A stretch of DNA of 64,000 nt from Blautia luti (GCF_033096465.1 NZ_AP028156.1:1136501-1200500), one strand, 5' to 3'; counted from the stretch's first letter, positions 53,132 to 62,951 are shown. Notes: generated from the letters alone by a model not told the origin. Program-made: numbers and translations.

Positions 53132-56100
53132 ATGAAAATAGAAAAGAAATTATGGATCACCCTGTTCGTGTTTGGGCTGTTTGCCATCTGTTTTTCAGGT
53201 TGGATTTTCAGCCAGAGTACCACCAGGGAAAAAATATTCTGGGATAATACGATCCAGTGCGAAACAAAAGAACTGTCAGAAGGAGAAATCAAATCAGAGA
53301 ATATTGCGCTGCCTGAAGATTTCGATATCCCCAGATCCATCTTATTTAAAACCACTCACACCATTGCAGAAGTTTGGCTGGATGGAGAAAAAATATATGA
53401 ATACGGAAATGAACCGGATGCGCCGGGCTTTATGAAGACCCCTGGAAGCTGCTGGCATATTGTGGATATTCCGGGAGACAGCGCAGGCAAAAGTCTGGAG
53501 GTCAGAATTATTCCGGTATATGAGGGATATTATGGAAATGAAGTCAGCCTTGTATACGGAACACAAGGCGATTGTATTCTGAAAATTTTAACGGACAGTC
53601 TTGGAACTCTGGTGATCAGCTGTGGAATCCTGTTTGCCGCTGTTATCTGCCTGCTTCTTTATTGTGGCGCAGCGCGAAGAAAAAGAAGAGACAAGATAGA
53701 AGCAAAAATTGAGATTTTTTTAAACCTTGGATTTTTCTCATTTCTGGTCGCAATATGGACACTGATACAATGTGGTTTTCTGCAGTTTTTGATCCCGGAT
53801 GGAAGAACCTTATATTTTGTGGAGTATTTTTCACTCTTTCTTTTTCCGGTGCCATTTAATTTTCTGTTATATGATATCTGTAAAAGCAGGTACCACAAAG
53901 GTGCATTAATTTTTTCCAGCCTTTATCTTGCAAATATGGCAGTCGATGTTTTACTTCAGTGTACAGGAATGATTGATATGTCCCGGTTACTTTCTGTAAC
54001 TCATGTTATTATGGTTGCCAATGTGGTTTACACAGTTGCGATCATTCTTTACGAAGCCAGAAAAAAAGGAAATGATGTAGCCAAAAAATTCCAGTATTCT
54101 ATGTATGTGGCCATGGGATTTGGAATGGCAGAAATGTTTCTTTATTATTTAAGAAGATTTGAACAGACATCCATTCTGCTTTCCACAGGAACCATGCTGT
54201 TTATTATTATGCTGATCTGGATTCAGGTTTCTCAATATTACGATCAATATATCCAGAAACAAAAGGTGATCTATCTGCAGAAAATAGCCAATATGGATAT
54301 GCTCACAGAAGCCATGAACCGAAATGCTTACGAGAATATGGTGAAGTATCTGGATGAAGGTGAAATAAAACTGCGCACTACAGGCGTAGTACTTTTTGAT
54401 CTGGATAACCTGAAAGTGATCAACGATAATTTTGGGCATGAAAAAGGAGACGAGGCACTGAAACTGTGTTATCAGTGTATCAGTCAGGCATTTCAAAATG
54501 TAAAGAACTGTTTTCGAATCGGAGGCGATGAGTTTGCGTATGTATATCACAGTGATGAGAAGGATAGGATTCCGGAACGACTGAAGGCTCTGGAATTGAT
54601 TTTGAAAAAAGCAGCGGAAACACACAAGCTGGAGTATCCACTTAGCATATCAGCAGGATATGCCTATTATCAGCCTGATGTAGATTTTGACTTTAAAGAT
54701 ATTGTAAGACGAAGCGATACCATGCTGTACCGTCAGAAGCGCAGGAAGAAAATAGCTCGGTCAACTGATCTGGAACATCTGCTTTCCCGTATGGAAAAGC
54801 ATTCCACAGAGGAGATTACAGATGAGGTAATCCTGCAGGAGAAAAAATATCAGGGAATGCCATTGGATGAGCTTTGCAGCATGATCGATCTTCTGAGTCC
54901 GACTACAGATAATTACCCGTATGTGGTTGATTTTCGGACAGATTTTTATTACATAGCAAACCAGGCCCTTGACCGTTTCTGCATTCCGAAAAATGGTTTT
55001 CATAATGTAATTTCAAATCATAAAGAATTTGTATATGAATCTGATTATGAAAAACTGAAAGAGGAATTTGATGATCTTCTTAAAACAGACCGCTGTACCC
55101 ATAGCATGGAGTATCGATGGCTGGATCTGAAAAAAATGCCGGTCTGGATTCATTGCAAAGGTTATTTGGTCCGGGATGATAACATGAAACCTCTTTATAT
55201 GATCGGCTGTATCAACGAGATCGGAGAGAGACAGAAGGCCGATAATATAAGCGGATTATTGGGAGAAACAGGATTCCGGCAGTATATGGATCAACAGGAT
55301 ACACCTTTGGAAACAGGATATCTGCTTCGTATAGGAATCGATCATTTTAAGGAAATCAATGATAACTTCGGACAGGAGTACGGTGACTTTGTACTTAGAA
55401 AAACAGCAGATTGTATTTCCGGCTGCATATCAGAAGCACAGAAAGTGTACAAGCTTGTGGCAGATGAATTTTTGATCATGGATGTTTCTTCTGACGAGGT
55501 AAGGGATGCAGAGAAACTTTATAATAAAATGAGAGAGGAAATTGGCAGATTCATTGAAGCTAATGAGTTTAAGGTTATGTATACGGTTTCAGGAGGTATT
55601 GTACCATTTGGGACATTAGGAGGAGACCAGTATTCAGAAGCCCTGAAGCTGACGGATTTTGCTTTGAATGAGGCCAAGAAGCTGGGAAGAAACCGCTGTT
55701 ATATATATAATGAGGAAACTTACAGACGATTTCTCAGGAAGAGGGAGATCACCCAGGAATTGAGAGATGCTGTGAACAATGGATTCCAGGGCTTTACGGC
55801 TTTTTATCAGCCTGTATTTGCGGAAGATAAAAAGGTGCCTTATGGAGCAGAAGCTTTAATGCGTTTTACTTCTGAAAAATTCGGAATGGTTTCACCGGCA
55901 GAGTTTATTCCGATTCTGGAAGAAACAGGACTTATTATTCCTGCCGGCCGCTGGATGATGAGAGAAGCTATGGGAAAATGCAGTGAGATCAGGAAAGTAC
56001 TTCCAGAATTCCGGTTGAGTATTAATATTTCCCAGGTGCAGGCATCCAAGTCTGATGTGATCCAGGATATCAGTGCGGAGATGAAAAGAACAGGGCTGCC

Positions 56101-56509
56101 ACTGGGAGCCTTGATCGTGGAATTGACAGAAAGTGATCTTCTGGAACAAAATATTAATGAGAAGCATTTTTTATCAGAACTGCGGCGGATGGGAATCAGT
56201 CTTGCACTGGATGATTTTGGAACCGGATATTCGAACTTCCATTATCTCAGCGAGCTGAAACCGGAGATCATTAAGATTGATCGCTCTTTCACTGCCAAAG
56301 CAGTAGCAGATGAACAGGAATATTATCTGCTGAATCAGTTCTGTACCATGATCCATAATCTGGATATGAAGATTTGTATTGAAGGCGTGGAAAATGCTCA
56401 GGAATGGCTCAAAATCCGAAAGCTGCGCCCGGAATTTACCCAGGGATATTTCTGGGGGAAACCTTGTGGGTATGAAGAGTTTATGAGAAAATTTATAGAA
56501 AGAAAATGA
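53132..56509 (+). CDS. membrane GGDEF-GGDEF-EAL cyclic-di-GMP signalling protein
   Basis: About 1125 residues. An N-terminal membrane anchor is followed by an extracytoplasmic beta-rich sensor (about 30-155) and several membrane segments (about 160-380). Then come a GGDEF domain with intact IGGDEF (about 385-535), a PAS-like stretch (about 575-700), a second, degenerate GGDEF domain with LVADEF (about 706-868) and an EAL domain (about 870-1120). The EAL domain has intact EAL, DDFGTGYSN and EGVE motifs. It could both make and break cyclic di-GMP; the second GGDEF is probably regulatory. The ATG at 53132 has AGGAAGAGG upstream; a longer frame to 52913 runs through a terminator and is rejected. 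Confidence 0.88.
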   Translation: MKIEKKLWITLFVFGLFAICFSGWIFSQSTTREKIFWDNTIQCETKELSEGEIKSENIALPEDFDIPRSILFKTTHTIAEVWLDGEKIYEYGNEPDAPGFMKTPGSCWHIVDIPGDSAGKSLEVRIIPVYEGYYGNEVSLVYGTQGDCILKILTDSLGTLVISCGILFAAVICLLLYCGAARRKRRDKIEAKIEIFLNLGFFSFLVAIWTLIQCGFLQFLIPDGRTLYFVEYFSLFLFPVPFNFLLYDICKSRYHKGALIFSSLYLANMAVDVLLQCTGMIDMSRLLSVTHVIMVANVVYTVAIILYEARKKGNDVAKKFQYSMYVAMGFGMAEMFLYYLRRFEQTSILLSTGTMLFIIMLIWIQVSQYYDQYIQKQKVIYLQKIANMDMLTEAMNRNAYENMVKYLDEGEIKLRTTGVVLFDLDNLKVINDNFGHEKGDEALKLCYQCISQAFQNVKNCFRIGGDEFAYVYHSDEKDRIPERLKALELILKKAAETHKLEYPLSISAGYAYYQPDVDFDFKDIVRRSDTMLYRQKRRKKIARSTDLEHLLSRMEKHSTEEITDEVILQEKKYQGMPLDELCSMIDLLSPTTDNYPYVVDFRTDFYYIANQALDRFCIPKNGFHNVISNHKEFVYESDYEKLKEEFDDLLKTDRCTHSMEYRWLDLKKMPVWIHCKGYLVRDDNMKPLYMIGCINEIGERQKADNISGLLGETGFRQYMDQQDTPLETGYLLRIGIDHFKEINDNFGQEYGDFVLRKTADCISGCISEAQKVYKLVADEFLIMDVSSDEVRDAEKLYNKMREEIGRFIEANEFKVMYTVSGGIVPFGTLGGDQYSEALKLTDFALNEAKKLGRNRCYIYNEETYRRFLRKREITQELRDAVNNGFQGFTAFYQPVFAEDKKVPYGAEALMRFTSEKFGMVSPAEFIPILEETGLIIPAGRWMMREAMGKCSEIRKVLPEFRLSINISQVQASKSDVIQDISAEMKRTGLPLGALIVELTESDLLEQNINEKHFLSELRRMGISLALDDFGTGYSNFHYLSELKPEIIKIDRSFTAKAVADEQEYYLLNQFCTMIHNLDMKICIEGVENAQEWLKIRKLRPEFTQGYFWGKPCGYEEFMRKFIERK

Positions 56510-56510
56510 G

Positions 56511-57497
56511 ATGAAGAAAAAAATTTGTAAGTTGTCAGCAGTAGTGTTGCTTTTTTTCTCAGGGACTATGGAGATTGGCTGGCGCTTTTTTAACATGGTG
56601 GTCTGCTGCAAAAGAGAGGGAAGAAAAAAGGAAAGAAAGAAATGGTTTGAATTATCCCATATCCGGGATAATCACCCCAGAAACGGATATGCAAAGGAAT
56701 ATGAGGAGAGCAGGGCATGGTGCGAGGCACAGAAGATGCAGGACTGCTATATCCGGAGCGTGGATGGATTAAAACTTCATGGATTCTATCTGCCTGCAGA
56801 GAATGCAAAGCGGTTTGTTATCTTAAGCCATGGCTACCGGGGCAGCAGATTTGGTTCCCTGTCATTTATGGCAAAATATCTCCACGAGCACCAGTGCAAT
56901 CTTTTATTTATGGAACAGCGTTGCTGCGGAGAAAGTGAAGGAAAATATATCACCTTTGGAGCAAAAGAGAAATGGGATGTGCAGCGTTGGGCAATTTATG
57001 TGTCTGAGCGAAATAAGGAAAAGCTGCCAATCTATCTGTATGGACAGTCTATGGGGGCATCCGCTGTACTGATGGCATCAGGATACTGGCTCCCGTCAGA
57101 GGTGAAGGGACTAATCGCTGACTGTGGTTTCCAGTCTATGGAAAGACAGATGCAGGATATGGCTGATAACTGGTTCCATTTGCATTATATCCCTTTGCTT
57201 TTAAAGGAAATGGACTGTCTGTGTCATTTTGTGGCAGGATTTCGTATGAAAGATGCAGATACCACAGAAGCAATGAAAAGGAATACAAGACCTGTTCTTT
57301 TCATTCATGGAGAGAAGGACACCTATGTATATCCGAACAATTCATTCCAGAACTATATGCTGTGCAAAGCACCAAAGGAGTTGGTCATTGTACCGGGAGC
57401 AAGGCATTTGTGCAGTGCCTATGCAGATCCGGAACTGTATCAGCGTACAGTGATGGGATTTTTTGAGAAATATGATGGTAGTAATTCTGAAAAATGA
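56511..57497 (+). CDS. membrane-anchored alpha/beta hydrolase
   Basis: The 328-residue protein has an N-terminal hydrophobic anchor (LSAVVLLFFSGTMEIGW), an oxyanion HGYRGS loop, the nucleophile elbow YGQSMGAS, an acidic HGEKDTYV and the catalytic histidine in GARHLCS. It resembles the BAAT/YqkD-type serine hydrolases found in Firmicutes. The natural ester or amide is unknown. It begins one base after the cyclic-di-GMP gene stops, so the two are co-transcribed. Confidence 0.82.
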   Translation: MKKKICKLSAVVLLFFSGTMEIGWRFFNMVVCCKREGRKKERKKWFELSHIRDNHPRNGYAKEYEESRAWCEAQKMQDCYIRSVDGLKLHGFYLPAENAKRFVILSHGYRGSRFGSLSFMAKYLHEHQCNLLFMEQRCCGESEGKYITFGAKEKWDVQRWAIYVSERNKEKLPIYLYGQSMGASAVLMASGYWLPSEVKGLIADCGFQSMERQMQDMADNWFHLHYIPLLLKEMDCLCHFVAGFRMKDADTTEAMKRNTRPVLFIHGEKDTYVYPNNSFQNYMLCKAPKELVIVPGARHLCSAYADPELYQRTVMGFFEKYDGSNSEK

Positions 57498-57545
57498 TGT
57501 GACTGTTTTTCATCGCCAAAGGCGATTACGAATGACAACAATCCC

Positions 57546-57601
57546 TGACCGGGACTTATCAGATGCGTTTTGTTAAATGCACGATAAGTCCCGGTCAATT
57601 T
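57546..57601 (+). terminator. long hairpin, probable terminator
   Basis: TGACCGGGACTTATC (57546-57560) pairs perfectly with GATAAGTCCCGGTCA (57583-57597). The A/T tail is weak, so termination strength is uncertain. Confidence 0.65.
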
Positions 57602-57755
57602 TATGTAAAGTGTTCATTAAGTCCTGAGGGTACTGGTATTTGGGAAAAATCTGTGCTATTTTTTGTCGCGTAATAAAAAAGGAATGATGAACAAGTATGT
57701 AATGTTTTTGTACCCGGGAAAAGAGAAAAAACGGGTGATGGAGGTTAAATAAAGT

Positions 57756-59144
57756 ATGACAAACTACTATCCTTTAACAGCAGCACAGAAAATGCACCAC
57801 AACTGGATCATGGATTACGGTACACAGCAGGTATCCGGTGTCAGTGTTGTGGCATCTGTACAGGCTGAACTGGATTTTGGATTATTAAAAAAATGCATTC
57901 AAATGGAGACAGAACGTTCCGGATGCACCAGAATCCGTTTTACGAAGCCTGATAAAGACGGAAATGTACAGCAGTACCTTGTACAGCAGGATCCAAGAGA
58001 TATCGGATTCAAGGATTTGTCAGGAATGGGAAGCCTTGCAAAAGCAGATGAGCTGATGCAGCAGTGGGCATACGAAACCTTTGATGGTGATGACATTCCC
58101 ATGTGCGAGTTTACTATGCTGAAACTGCCGGAAGGATATAATGGTTTCTTTGTACATATGGATCACAGACTGATCGATTCCTGTGGTCTGGTAGTAATGA
58201 TCGGTGATCTGTTTCAGTTATATACCTATTATAAATATGGAACAGCCTATCCGCAGGAACTGGCAGATTTTGAGACAGTCCTGAAAAAAGACCTGGCAAA
58301 AGCAGGCAACGAAAAACGTTTTGCAAAAGATAAGAAATTCTGGGATGACCAGCTGGATACGCTGGGCGAGCCTTTGTATTCTGATATTCAGGGACCGTCC
58401 GTACTGGAGGAGGCGAGAAAACGTCATGGAAATCCCAAACTTCGTTCTTCTGATATTGAGATGAAGGATCTGTTTGTGGCAGTTAAGGATTATTATCTGG
58501 AGCCGGAACCAACTAAAAATCTGATGGATTTCTGTATGAATCATCAGCTCTCCATGACTAATCTTCTTCTGCTTGGCATCCGTACCTATCTGTCAAAGGT
58601 AAATAATGGACAGGAAGATATTACTATTCAGAACTTTATATCCAGACGTTCTACTCATGATGAGTGGACTTCCGGGGGAAGCAGAACCATCATGTTCCCA
58701 TGCAGAACAGTGATCGCACCGGAGACAGATTTCCTTTCTGCTGCTTATGAGATCCAGAATATGCAGAATCGTATCTACATGCACAGCAACTATGATCCGG
58801 CACTTATTATGGATGAGATGAGAAAGAGATACAATACACCGGAGCATACAGGATATGAGAGCTGTTATCTGACTTATCAGCCAATGACTGTGAAGGTGGA
58901 GAATGAAATGCTTGGAACCATCCGTCAGCATGCAAAATGGTTTGCAAACGGTGCGGCCACCAAGAAGATGTATCTGACCGTATCCCATACAGAAGATGGA
59001 GGTATGAACTTCTCCTATCATTACCAGACTGCTCATCTGGAGGAACATGACATGGAACTGCTCTATTATTATATGATGCGTATTCTGTTTAAGGGAATCG
59101 CAGAGCCGGATATGAGCATCGGCGAAATTATGGAACTGGTTTAA
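57756..59144 (+). CDS. stand-alone condensation-domain-like acyltransferase
   Basis: The 462-residue protein has the chloramphenicol-acetyltransferase-like fold of NRPS condensation domains: an opening YPLTAAQKMHHNWIMDYG and a core motif MDHRLIDSCG that corresponds to HHxxxDG. The catalytic His137 and structural Asp141 are kept; the first His and the Gly are not. The terminal YHYQTAHLEEHDM fits the family's C-terminal channel. Such enzymes join an acyl group from a carrier protein to an amine or hydroxyl. A carrier protein and an acyl-AMP ligase follow directly, so it probably offloads or condenses the activated acyl chain. The product is unknown. Confidence 0.78.
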   Translation: MTNYYPLTAAQKMHHNWIMDYGTQQVSGVSVVASVQAELDFGLLKKCIQMETERSGCTRIRFTKPDKDGNVQQYLVQQDPRDIGFKDLSGMGSLAKADELMQQWAYETFDGDDIPMCEFTMLKLPEGYNGFFVHMDHRLIDSCGLVVMIGDLFQLYTYYKYGTAYPQELADFETVLKKDLAKAGNEKRFAKDKKFWDDQLDTLGEPLYSDIQGPSVLEEARKRHGNPKLRSSDIEMKDLFVAVKDYYLEPEPTKNLMDFCMNHQLSMTNLLLLGIRTYLSKVNNGQEDITIQNFISRRSTHDEWTSGGSRTIMFPCRTVIAPETDFLSAAYEIQNMQNRIYMHSNYDPALIMDEMRKRYNTPEHTGYESCYLTYQPMTVKVENEMLGTIRQHAKWFANGAATKKMYLTVSHTEDGGMNFSYHYQTAHLEEHDMELLYYYMMRILFKGIAEPDMSIGEIMELV

Positions 59145-59170
59145 CTAAATCAATATCAGGAGGAAATGCA

Positions 59171-59401
59171 ATGAATCAGGAAATGGAATTTAAAAATATC
59201 GTAGCACAGTACAGCAAGGTAGCACCGGAAGAAATGAACAATGAGATGAGATTTCGCGAGGATCTGGGTTTCAGTTCTCTGGATTTTATGTCCTTTTTAG
59301 GTGAGCTTGAGGATACCTTTGATCTTGAACTTGATGAGAGCGAAGTGCTGAAGATCACAACTCTCGGTGAAGCCTTAAATCTGCTGGAAGAACTTCAGTA
59401 A
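59171..59401 (+). CDS. acyl/peptidyl carrier protein
   Basis: The 76-residue acidic protein carries the phosphopantetheine attachment motif LGFSSLDFM with Ser36 as the likely site. Length and helical pattern are those of a free ACP/PCP. It is sandwiched between a condensation-like enzyme and an AMP-forming ligase and so is a dedicated carrier rather than the housekeeping AcpP. AGGAGG precedes the ATG. No phosphopantetheinyl transferase gene is nearby. Confidence 0.88.
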   Translation: MNQEMEFKNIVAQYSKVAPEEMNNEMRFREDLGFSSLDFMSFLGELEDTFDLELDESEVLKITTLGEALNLLEELQ

Positions 59402-59449
59402 TCTTTTTTGGAACAATTGAACAGTTCAGAAAATAATGGGGGGACAGAT

Positions 59450-60994
59450 ATGCTGATCAGAAATATATTAGAAGAAAGTGCACGTAAATTTGATGAAGTA
59501 AAAGCAGTAAAATGGCTCAACAAAAAGGAAATCATGGAAAGAAGCTATGGCGAACTGATGGAAAATGTAGGTTTCACCAGAAAAGGTCTTCTTGCAGAAG
59601 GCTTTGAGGGCAAACACATTGCACTGATCGGAACCAGTTCAGTAGAGTGGATGGAAAGCTATCTGGGAATCATTACAGGATGTACCACAGCAGTACCGCT
59701 GGATGCCGCACTTCCCTGTGAGGATCTGATCGACCTGCTTAACCGTTCTGATTCTGTAGCTCTTTTCTTAAGTCCGAAGCTTAGGCCATATCTGGATGCA
59801 TTTCTTGGAAACTGCCCGAAACTTCAGAAAGTGTGGATGCTTCAGGAAGAGGTAGAAGATGCACCGGCAAAAGTATATGGTATTGGTGAACTTCGAAATG
59901 CGGGAAAGAGCGCATCAGCAGATTCTGTCTGCCCGGATGCAGAGGATATTGCGACCATCATTTTCACTTCCGGAACAACAGGAAAGAGCAAGGGTGTTAT
60001 GTTGACACAGAACAATCTGGCTTCCAATGTTGAGGCAGTAAAGATCACAGCAGAACCGGGAACTGCCATACTCAGTGTGCTTCCAATCCATCACGCATTC
60101 TGCCTGGTTATGGACTGGCTGAAGGGATTCTCTCTGGGTGTAACTCTTTGCATCAATGATTCCCTGCTCCATATGGTAAGGAATATGAGTATTTTCAAAC
60201 CGGATATTATGCTTATGGTTCCAATGATGATCGAAACTATTTATAAGAGACTGGCTGCTGCTGATCCGTCAATCCCGAAGGCAGTTCTGGCAGAAAAGGT
60301 ATTCGGCGGAAAACTGCGCATTATCTTTACAGGCGGTGCACATCTGGATCCGTATTATATTGACCGTTTTGCAGAATATGGCGTTGAAGTACTGGAAGGC
60401 TATGGAATGTCAGAGTGTTCCCCTGTTATCAGCAATAATACACCGGAAAATCACAAAAAGGGTTCTATTGGAAAACCCCTTGAAAATGCAGAAATCAGAT
60501 TTGAAAACGGTGAAATCCTGGTAAAGGGAAGCAGCGTTATGAAGGGATATTATCAGATGCCTGATGAGACAGCAGAGACTTTAAAGGATGGATGGCTGCA
60601 TACAGGTGACAAGGGATATATGGATGAAGACGGTTATCTGTTTATCAATGGACGTGTGAAGAACCTGATCATCCTGTCCAACGGTGAAAATGTATCTCCG
60701 GAGGAGATTGAGAATAAGCTGGCGCTGAATCCGCTGGTAGGCGAAGTTATTGTGACAGGTGAGGATAATGGCCTGACTGCCCGTATTTATCCGGAGCAGG
60801 CAGTTGTAGAAGCGAAATCATTGGATGCAGAGGCAATTCAAACACAGCTTCAGGCATTTCTGGATGAATATAACAAAAATCAGCCCACTTATCGCCGTAT
60901 TACAGGACTGGTTGTCCGCAAAAATCCTTTTATCCGCAACACAACAAAGAAAATCAGGAGACAGGATGTCCTGATTGATGAGCCTCTGGAATAA
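59450..60994 (+). CDS. AMP-binding acyl (or amino acid) ligase dedicated to the carrier protein
   Basis: The 514-residue adenylate-forming enzyme has P-loop IIFTSGTTGKSKGVM, EGYGMSECSPV, the WLHTGDKGYMDEDGYLFINGR core with hinge, and a C-terminal lysine in NTTKKIRRQD. Overall it looks more like long-chain acyl-CoA/ACP ligases than amino-acid-specific A domains, but substrate specificity cannot be read safely. It likely loads the acyl group onto the 76-residue carrier. ATG 59450 is preceded by GGGGGG; an upstream TTG at 59408 is in frame. Confidence 0.85.
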   Translation: MLIRNILEESARKFDEVKAVKWLNKKEIMERSYGELMENVGFTRKGLLAEGFEGKHIALIGTSSVEWMESYLGIITGCTTAVPLDAALPCEDLIDLLNRSDSVALFLSPKLRPYLDAFLGNCPKLQKVWMLQEEVEDAPAKVYGIGELRNAGKSASADSVCPDAEDIATIIFTSGTTGKSKGVMLTQNNLASNVEAVKITAEPGTAILSVLPIHHAFCLVMDWLKGFSLGVTLCINDSLLHMVRNMSIFKPDIMLMVPMMIETIYKRLAAADPSIPKAVLAEKVFGGKLRIIFTGGAHLDPYYIDRFAEYGVEVLEGYGMSECSPVISNNTPENHKKGSIGKPLENAEIRFENGEILVKGSSVMKGYYQMPDETAETLKDGWLHTGDKGYMDEDGYLFINGRVKNLIILSNGENVSPEEIENKLALNPLVGEVIVTGEDNGLTARIYPEQAVVEAKSLDAEAIQTQLQAFLDEYNKNQPTYRRITGLVVRKNPFIRNTTKKIRRQDVLIDEPLE

Positions 60995-61022
60995 AACAGA
61001 GGCTTATATTTTGCGGAAAACA

Positions 61023-61601
61023 CTAGGATAAAAGCGGAAGCATACCGGATAAAAAAATCTCAGACAGAATATCAGCGATCACTTCCGGTGCCAGATTAAA
61101 ATTATCCCGGCTCCATTTGTGGAGAACGCCGATAGTACTGCCGATGGCGCAGGTGATCACATAGGAAACTTCTTCCTTTGTATGCTTGGCAGGTCTGGAA
61201 TTAGATGTAGTTTCTGTAACATAATGATGGAGCATAGTTAGCATTTTTTCAAACAGATCATTTCCATGAGGTGTGCTCAAAAGACCGGACAGAAAAGGAT
61301 TTTCCATAGTGTACCGGCACAGGGTCAGAAAATAGGAACTGCAGATATCCCGGTCATTTTTTGGCTGGAAATTTTCCATCATGGAAAAAACATCATGAAT
61401 GGTTTTATCCTCAACTGCAGAGATCAGTGAAGGGATGTCCTGATAGTGATTATAAAAAGTACTTCTGGCAATACCAGCTGTTTTAGTGATGTCGGATACA
61501 GTAATCCTGTCAGGCTTCTTTTCTTTTACTAATTTGAAAAAAGCACCTAAAATGGCTTCGTCAGCCACAGAATATCTTTCATCGGGAATTATATTTTGCA
61601 T
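61023..61601 (-). CDS. TetR family transcriptional regulator
   Basis: The 192-residue protein has an N-terminal helix-turn-helix (RITVSDITKTAGIARSTFYNHYQ) and a TetR_C-type helical domain. It is convergent with the condensation/carrier/ligase cluster and divergent from the flavin-oxidase gene, and could control either. ATG 61601 has GGAGGAG just upstream; a longer frame to 61748 adds a cysteine-rich stretch with no support. An extended -10 (TGGTATACT, around 61639-61647) on the reverse strand is a promoter candidate. Confidence 0.88.
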   Translation of the reverse strand: MQNIIPDERYSVADEAILGAFFKLVKEKKPDRITVSDITKTAGIARSTFYNHYQDIPSLISAVEDKTIHDVFSMMENFQPKNDRDICSSYFLTLCRYTMENPFLSGLLSTPHGNDLFEKMLTMLHHYVTETTSNSRPAKHTKEEVSYVITCAIGSTIGVLHKWSRDNFNLAPEVIADILSEIFLSGMLPLLS

Positions 61602-61741
61602 AGCCGTCTCCTCCCGGGAGTCTGTAAGTAATACGTAAAGTATACCACAAATCTGACCATAAAAAAATATATTTTCATTCTCAGTCAATTCTTTTACTTT
61701 CTGCATAATCCCATATCCACAATTATTGCATGGCAATGTAT

Positions 61742-61770
61742 TTGTCAAGCTGGAAGGTATGTGCTATGAT
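61742..61770 (+). promoter_or_regulatory. promoter for the pyridoxamine-oxidase-like gene
   Basis: TTGTCA (61742-61747), an exact 17-base spacer and TATGAT (61765-61770) in the spacer divergent from the TetR gene. Confidence 0.65.
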
Positions 61771-61844
61771 TAAATTGACTATGGAATAATGTGTTATCCG
61801 GAGAAAAAAATGAAAATATCAGAGGTACGATGGGAGGATTTTTT

Positions 61845-62333
61845 ATGCGCAGAAGAGACAGAGAAGTAACAGATTTTAATGAGATCATACATATACTTGA
61901 TTCTGGTAAGGTCTTGCACCTTGGGCTGGTGGATCAGGGAAAGCCATACATAGTTCCTATGAACTACGGTTATGTTATGGAAAATGATAAACTTGTATTT
62001 TATGTGCACGGTGCTTTGGAAGGCCGTAAGCTTGACATTATCAGAAACAATTCAGACTGCTGTGTTCAGATTGAGTGTGATGTTCAACCATTTTCAGGTA
62101 AAGTAGCCTGCCAATATGGGTGTAGTTATTATTCTTTTGATGGATTTGGAACTGCGGAGATTGTGGAATCACCGCAAGAAAAAATTAAGGCCATGAGTGC
62201 CTTAATGAAAATACAAACAGGTAAGGATTTTGAGTTTAATGAGCGGCTGGTTTCAATTGTCAGTGTCATCCGGATTGAGTGTGATTATTATACTGCAAAG
62301 TACAGACCATTACCGGCAAAGCCAGTAGTATAA
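61845..62333 (+). CDS. pyridoxamine 5'-phosphate oxidase family flavoprotein (Nim-like)
   Basis: The 162-residue split-barrel protein has VLHLGLVDQGKPYIVPMNYGY followed by LVFYVHGALEGRKLD and a C-terminal IECDYYTAKYRP. This is the pattern of the FMN-binding NimA/PPOX group common in anaerobes. Members may reduce nitro compounds or bind FMN or heme; no specific reaction can be assigned. ATG 61845 has TGGGAGG upstream. It is divergent from the TetR regulator, a frequent partner of such genes. Confidence 0.82.
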   Translation: MRRRDREVTDFNEIIHILDSGKVLHLGLVDQGKPYIVPMNYGYVMENDKLVFYVHGALEGRKLDIIRNNSDCCVQIECDVQPFSGKVACQYGCSYYSFDGFGTAEIVESPQEKIKAMSALMKIQTGKDFEFNERLVSIVSVIRIECDYYTAKYRPLPAKPVV

Positions 62334-62366
62334 ATTGGGAATAATTTGTTACTTGGAGGACAAAAA

Positions 62367-62843
62367 ATGACTATTAGAAAAGCAGAAGAAAAAGACATTC
62401 TAAGAATAATTGAATTGTTGGGACAGGTATTGCAGATCCATGCAGATATAAGACCTGATATTTTTATTCCCGGTACCACAAAATATACTGTAAGCCAATT
62501 GACAGAGCTATTAGAAAAAGAAGAAAAACCCATATATGTAGCAGTGAACGAGGAAGATGTTTGTGTAGGATATGCATTTTGCCAATTACAGGAACAGCCT
62601 TTTTCAACTAATATGGTACCGTTTAAGACTCTTTTTATAGATGATCTATGTGTTGATCAGCAGGCACGAGGACAGCATATCGGCGAGAGTTTGTTTGAAT
62701 ATGTAAAAAATGAAGCAAAGCGAATGGGCTGTTATGAAGTGACACTGAACGTATGGGCAGGAAATACTTCAGCGGAAAAATTCTATGAAAAGATGGGTAT
62801 GAAAACAAAAGAAAGACAGATGGAATATATTTTGGAAAATTGA
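62367..62843 (+). CDS. GNAT family N-acetyltransferase
   Basis: The 158-residue protein begins TIRKAEEKDILRIIELLGQV. It has the acetyl-CoA pyrophosphate loop QQARGQHIGESLFEYVK and the C-terminal NVWAGNTSAEKFYEKMGM typical of GNATs. The acceptor is unknown. It lies 33 bases after the flavoprotein gene with TTGGAGG before its ATG, so the two are probably one transcript, ending in a strong terminator. Confidence 0.88.
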   Translation: MTIRKAEEKDILRIIELLGQVLQIHADIRPDIFIPGTTKYTVSQLTELLEKEEKPIYVAVNEEDVCVGYAFCQLQEQPFSTNMVPFKTLFIDDLCVDQQARGQHIGESLFEYVKNEAKRMGCYEVTLNVWAGNTSAEKFYEKMGMKTKERQMEYILEN

Positions 62844-62890
62844 TAGAGTTGCATTGTATATTTGAGAAGTCCATCTTATTAAAACAATGT

Positions 62891-62935
62891 AAATCAGGCA
62901 CAAGTTTTGTTTCGGAAACTTGTGCCTGATTTTTA
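62891..62935 (+). terminator. terminator between convergent genes
   Basis: AATCAGGCACAAGTTT pairs with AAACTTGTGCCTGATT around TGTTTCGG, followed by a T-run. The perfect 16-pair stem may act in both directions. Confidence 0.9.
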
Positions 62936-62951
62936 CAGTGTTATTTGGAAA

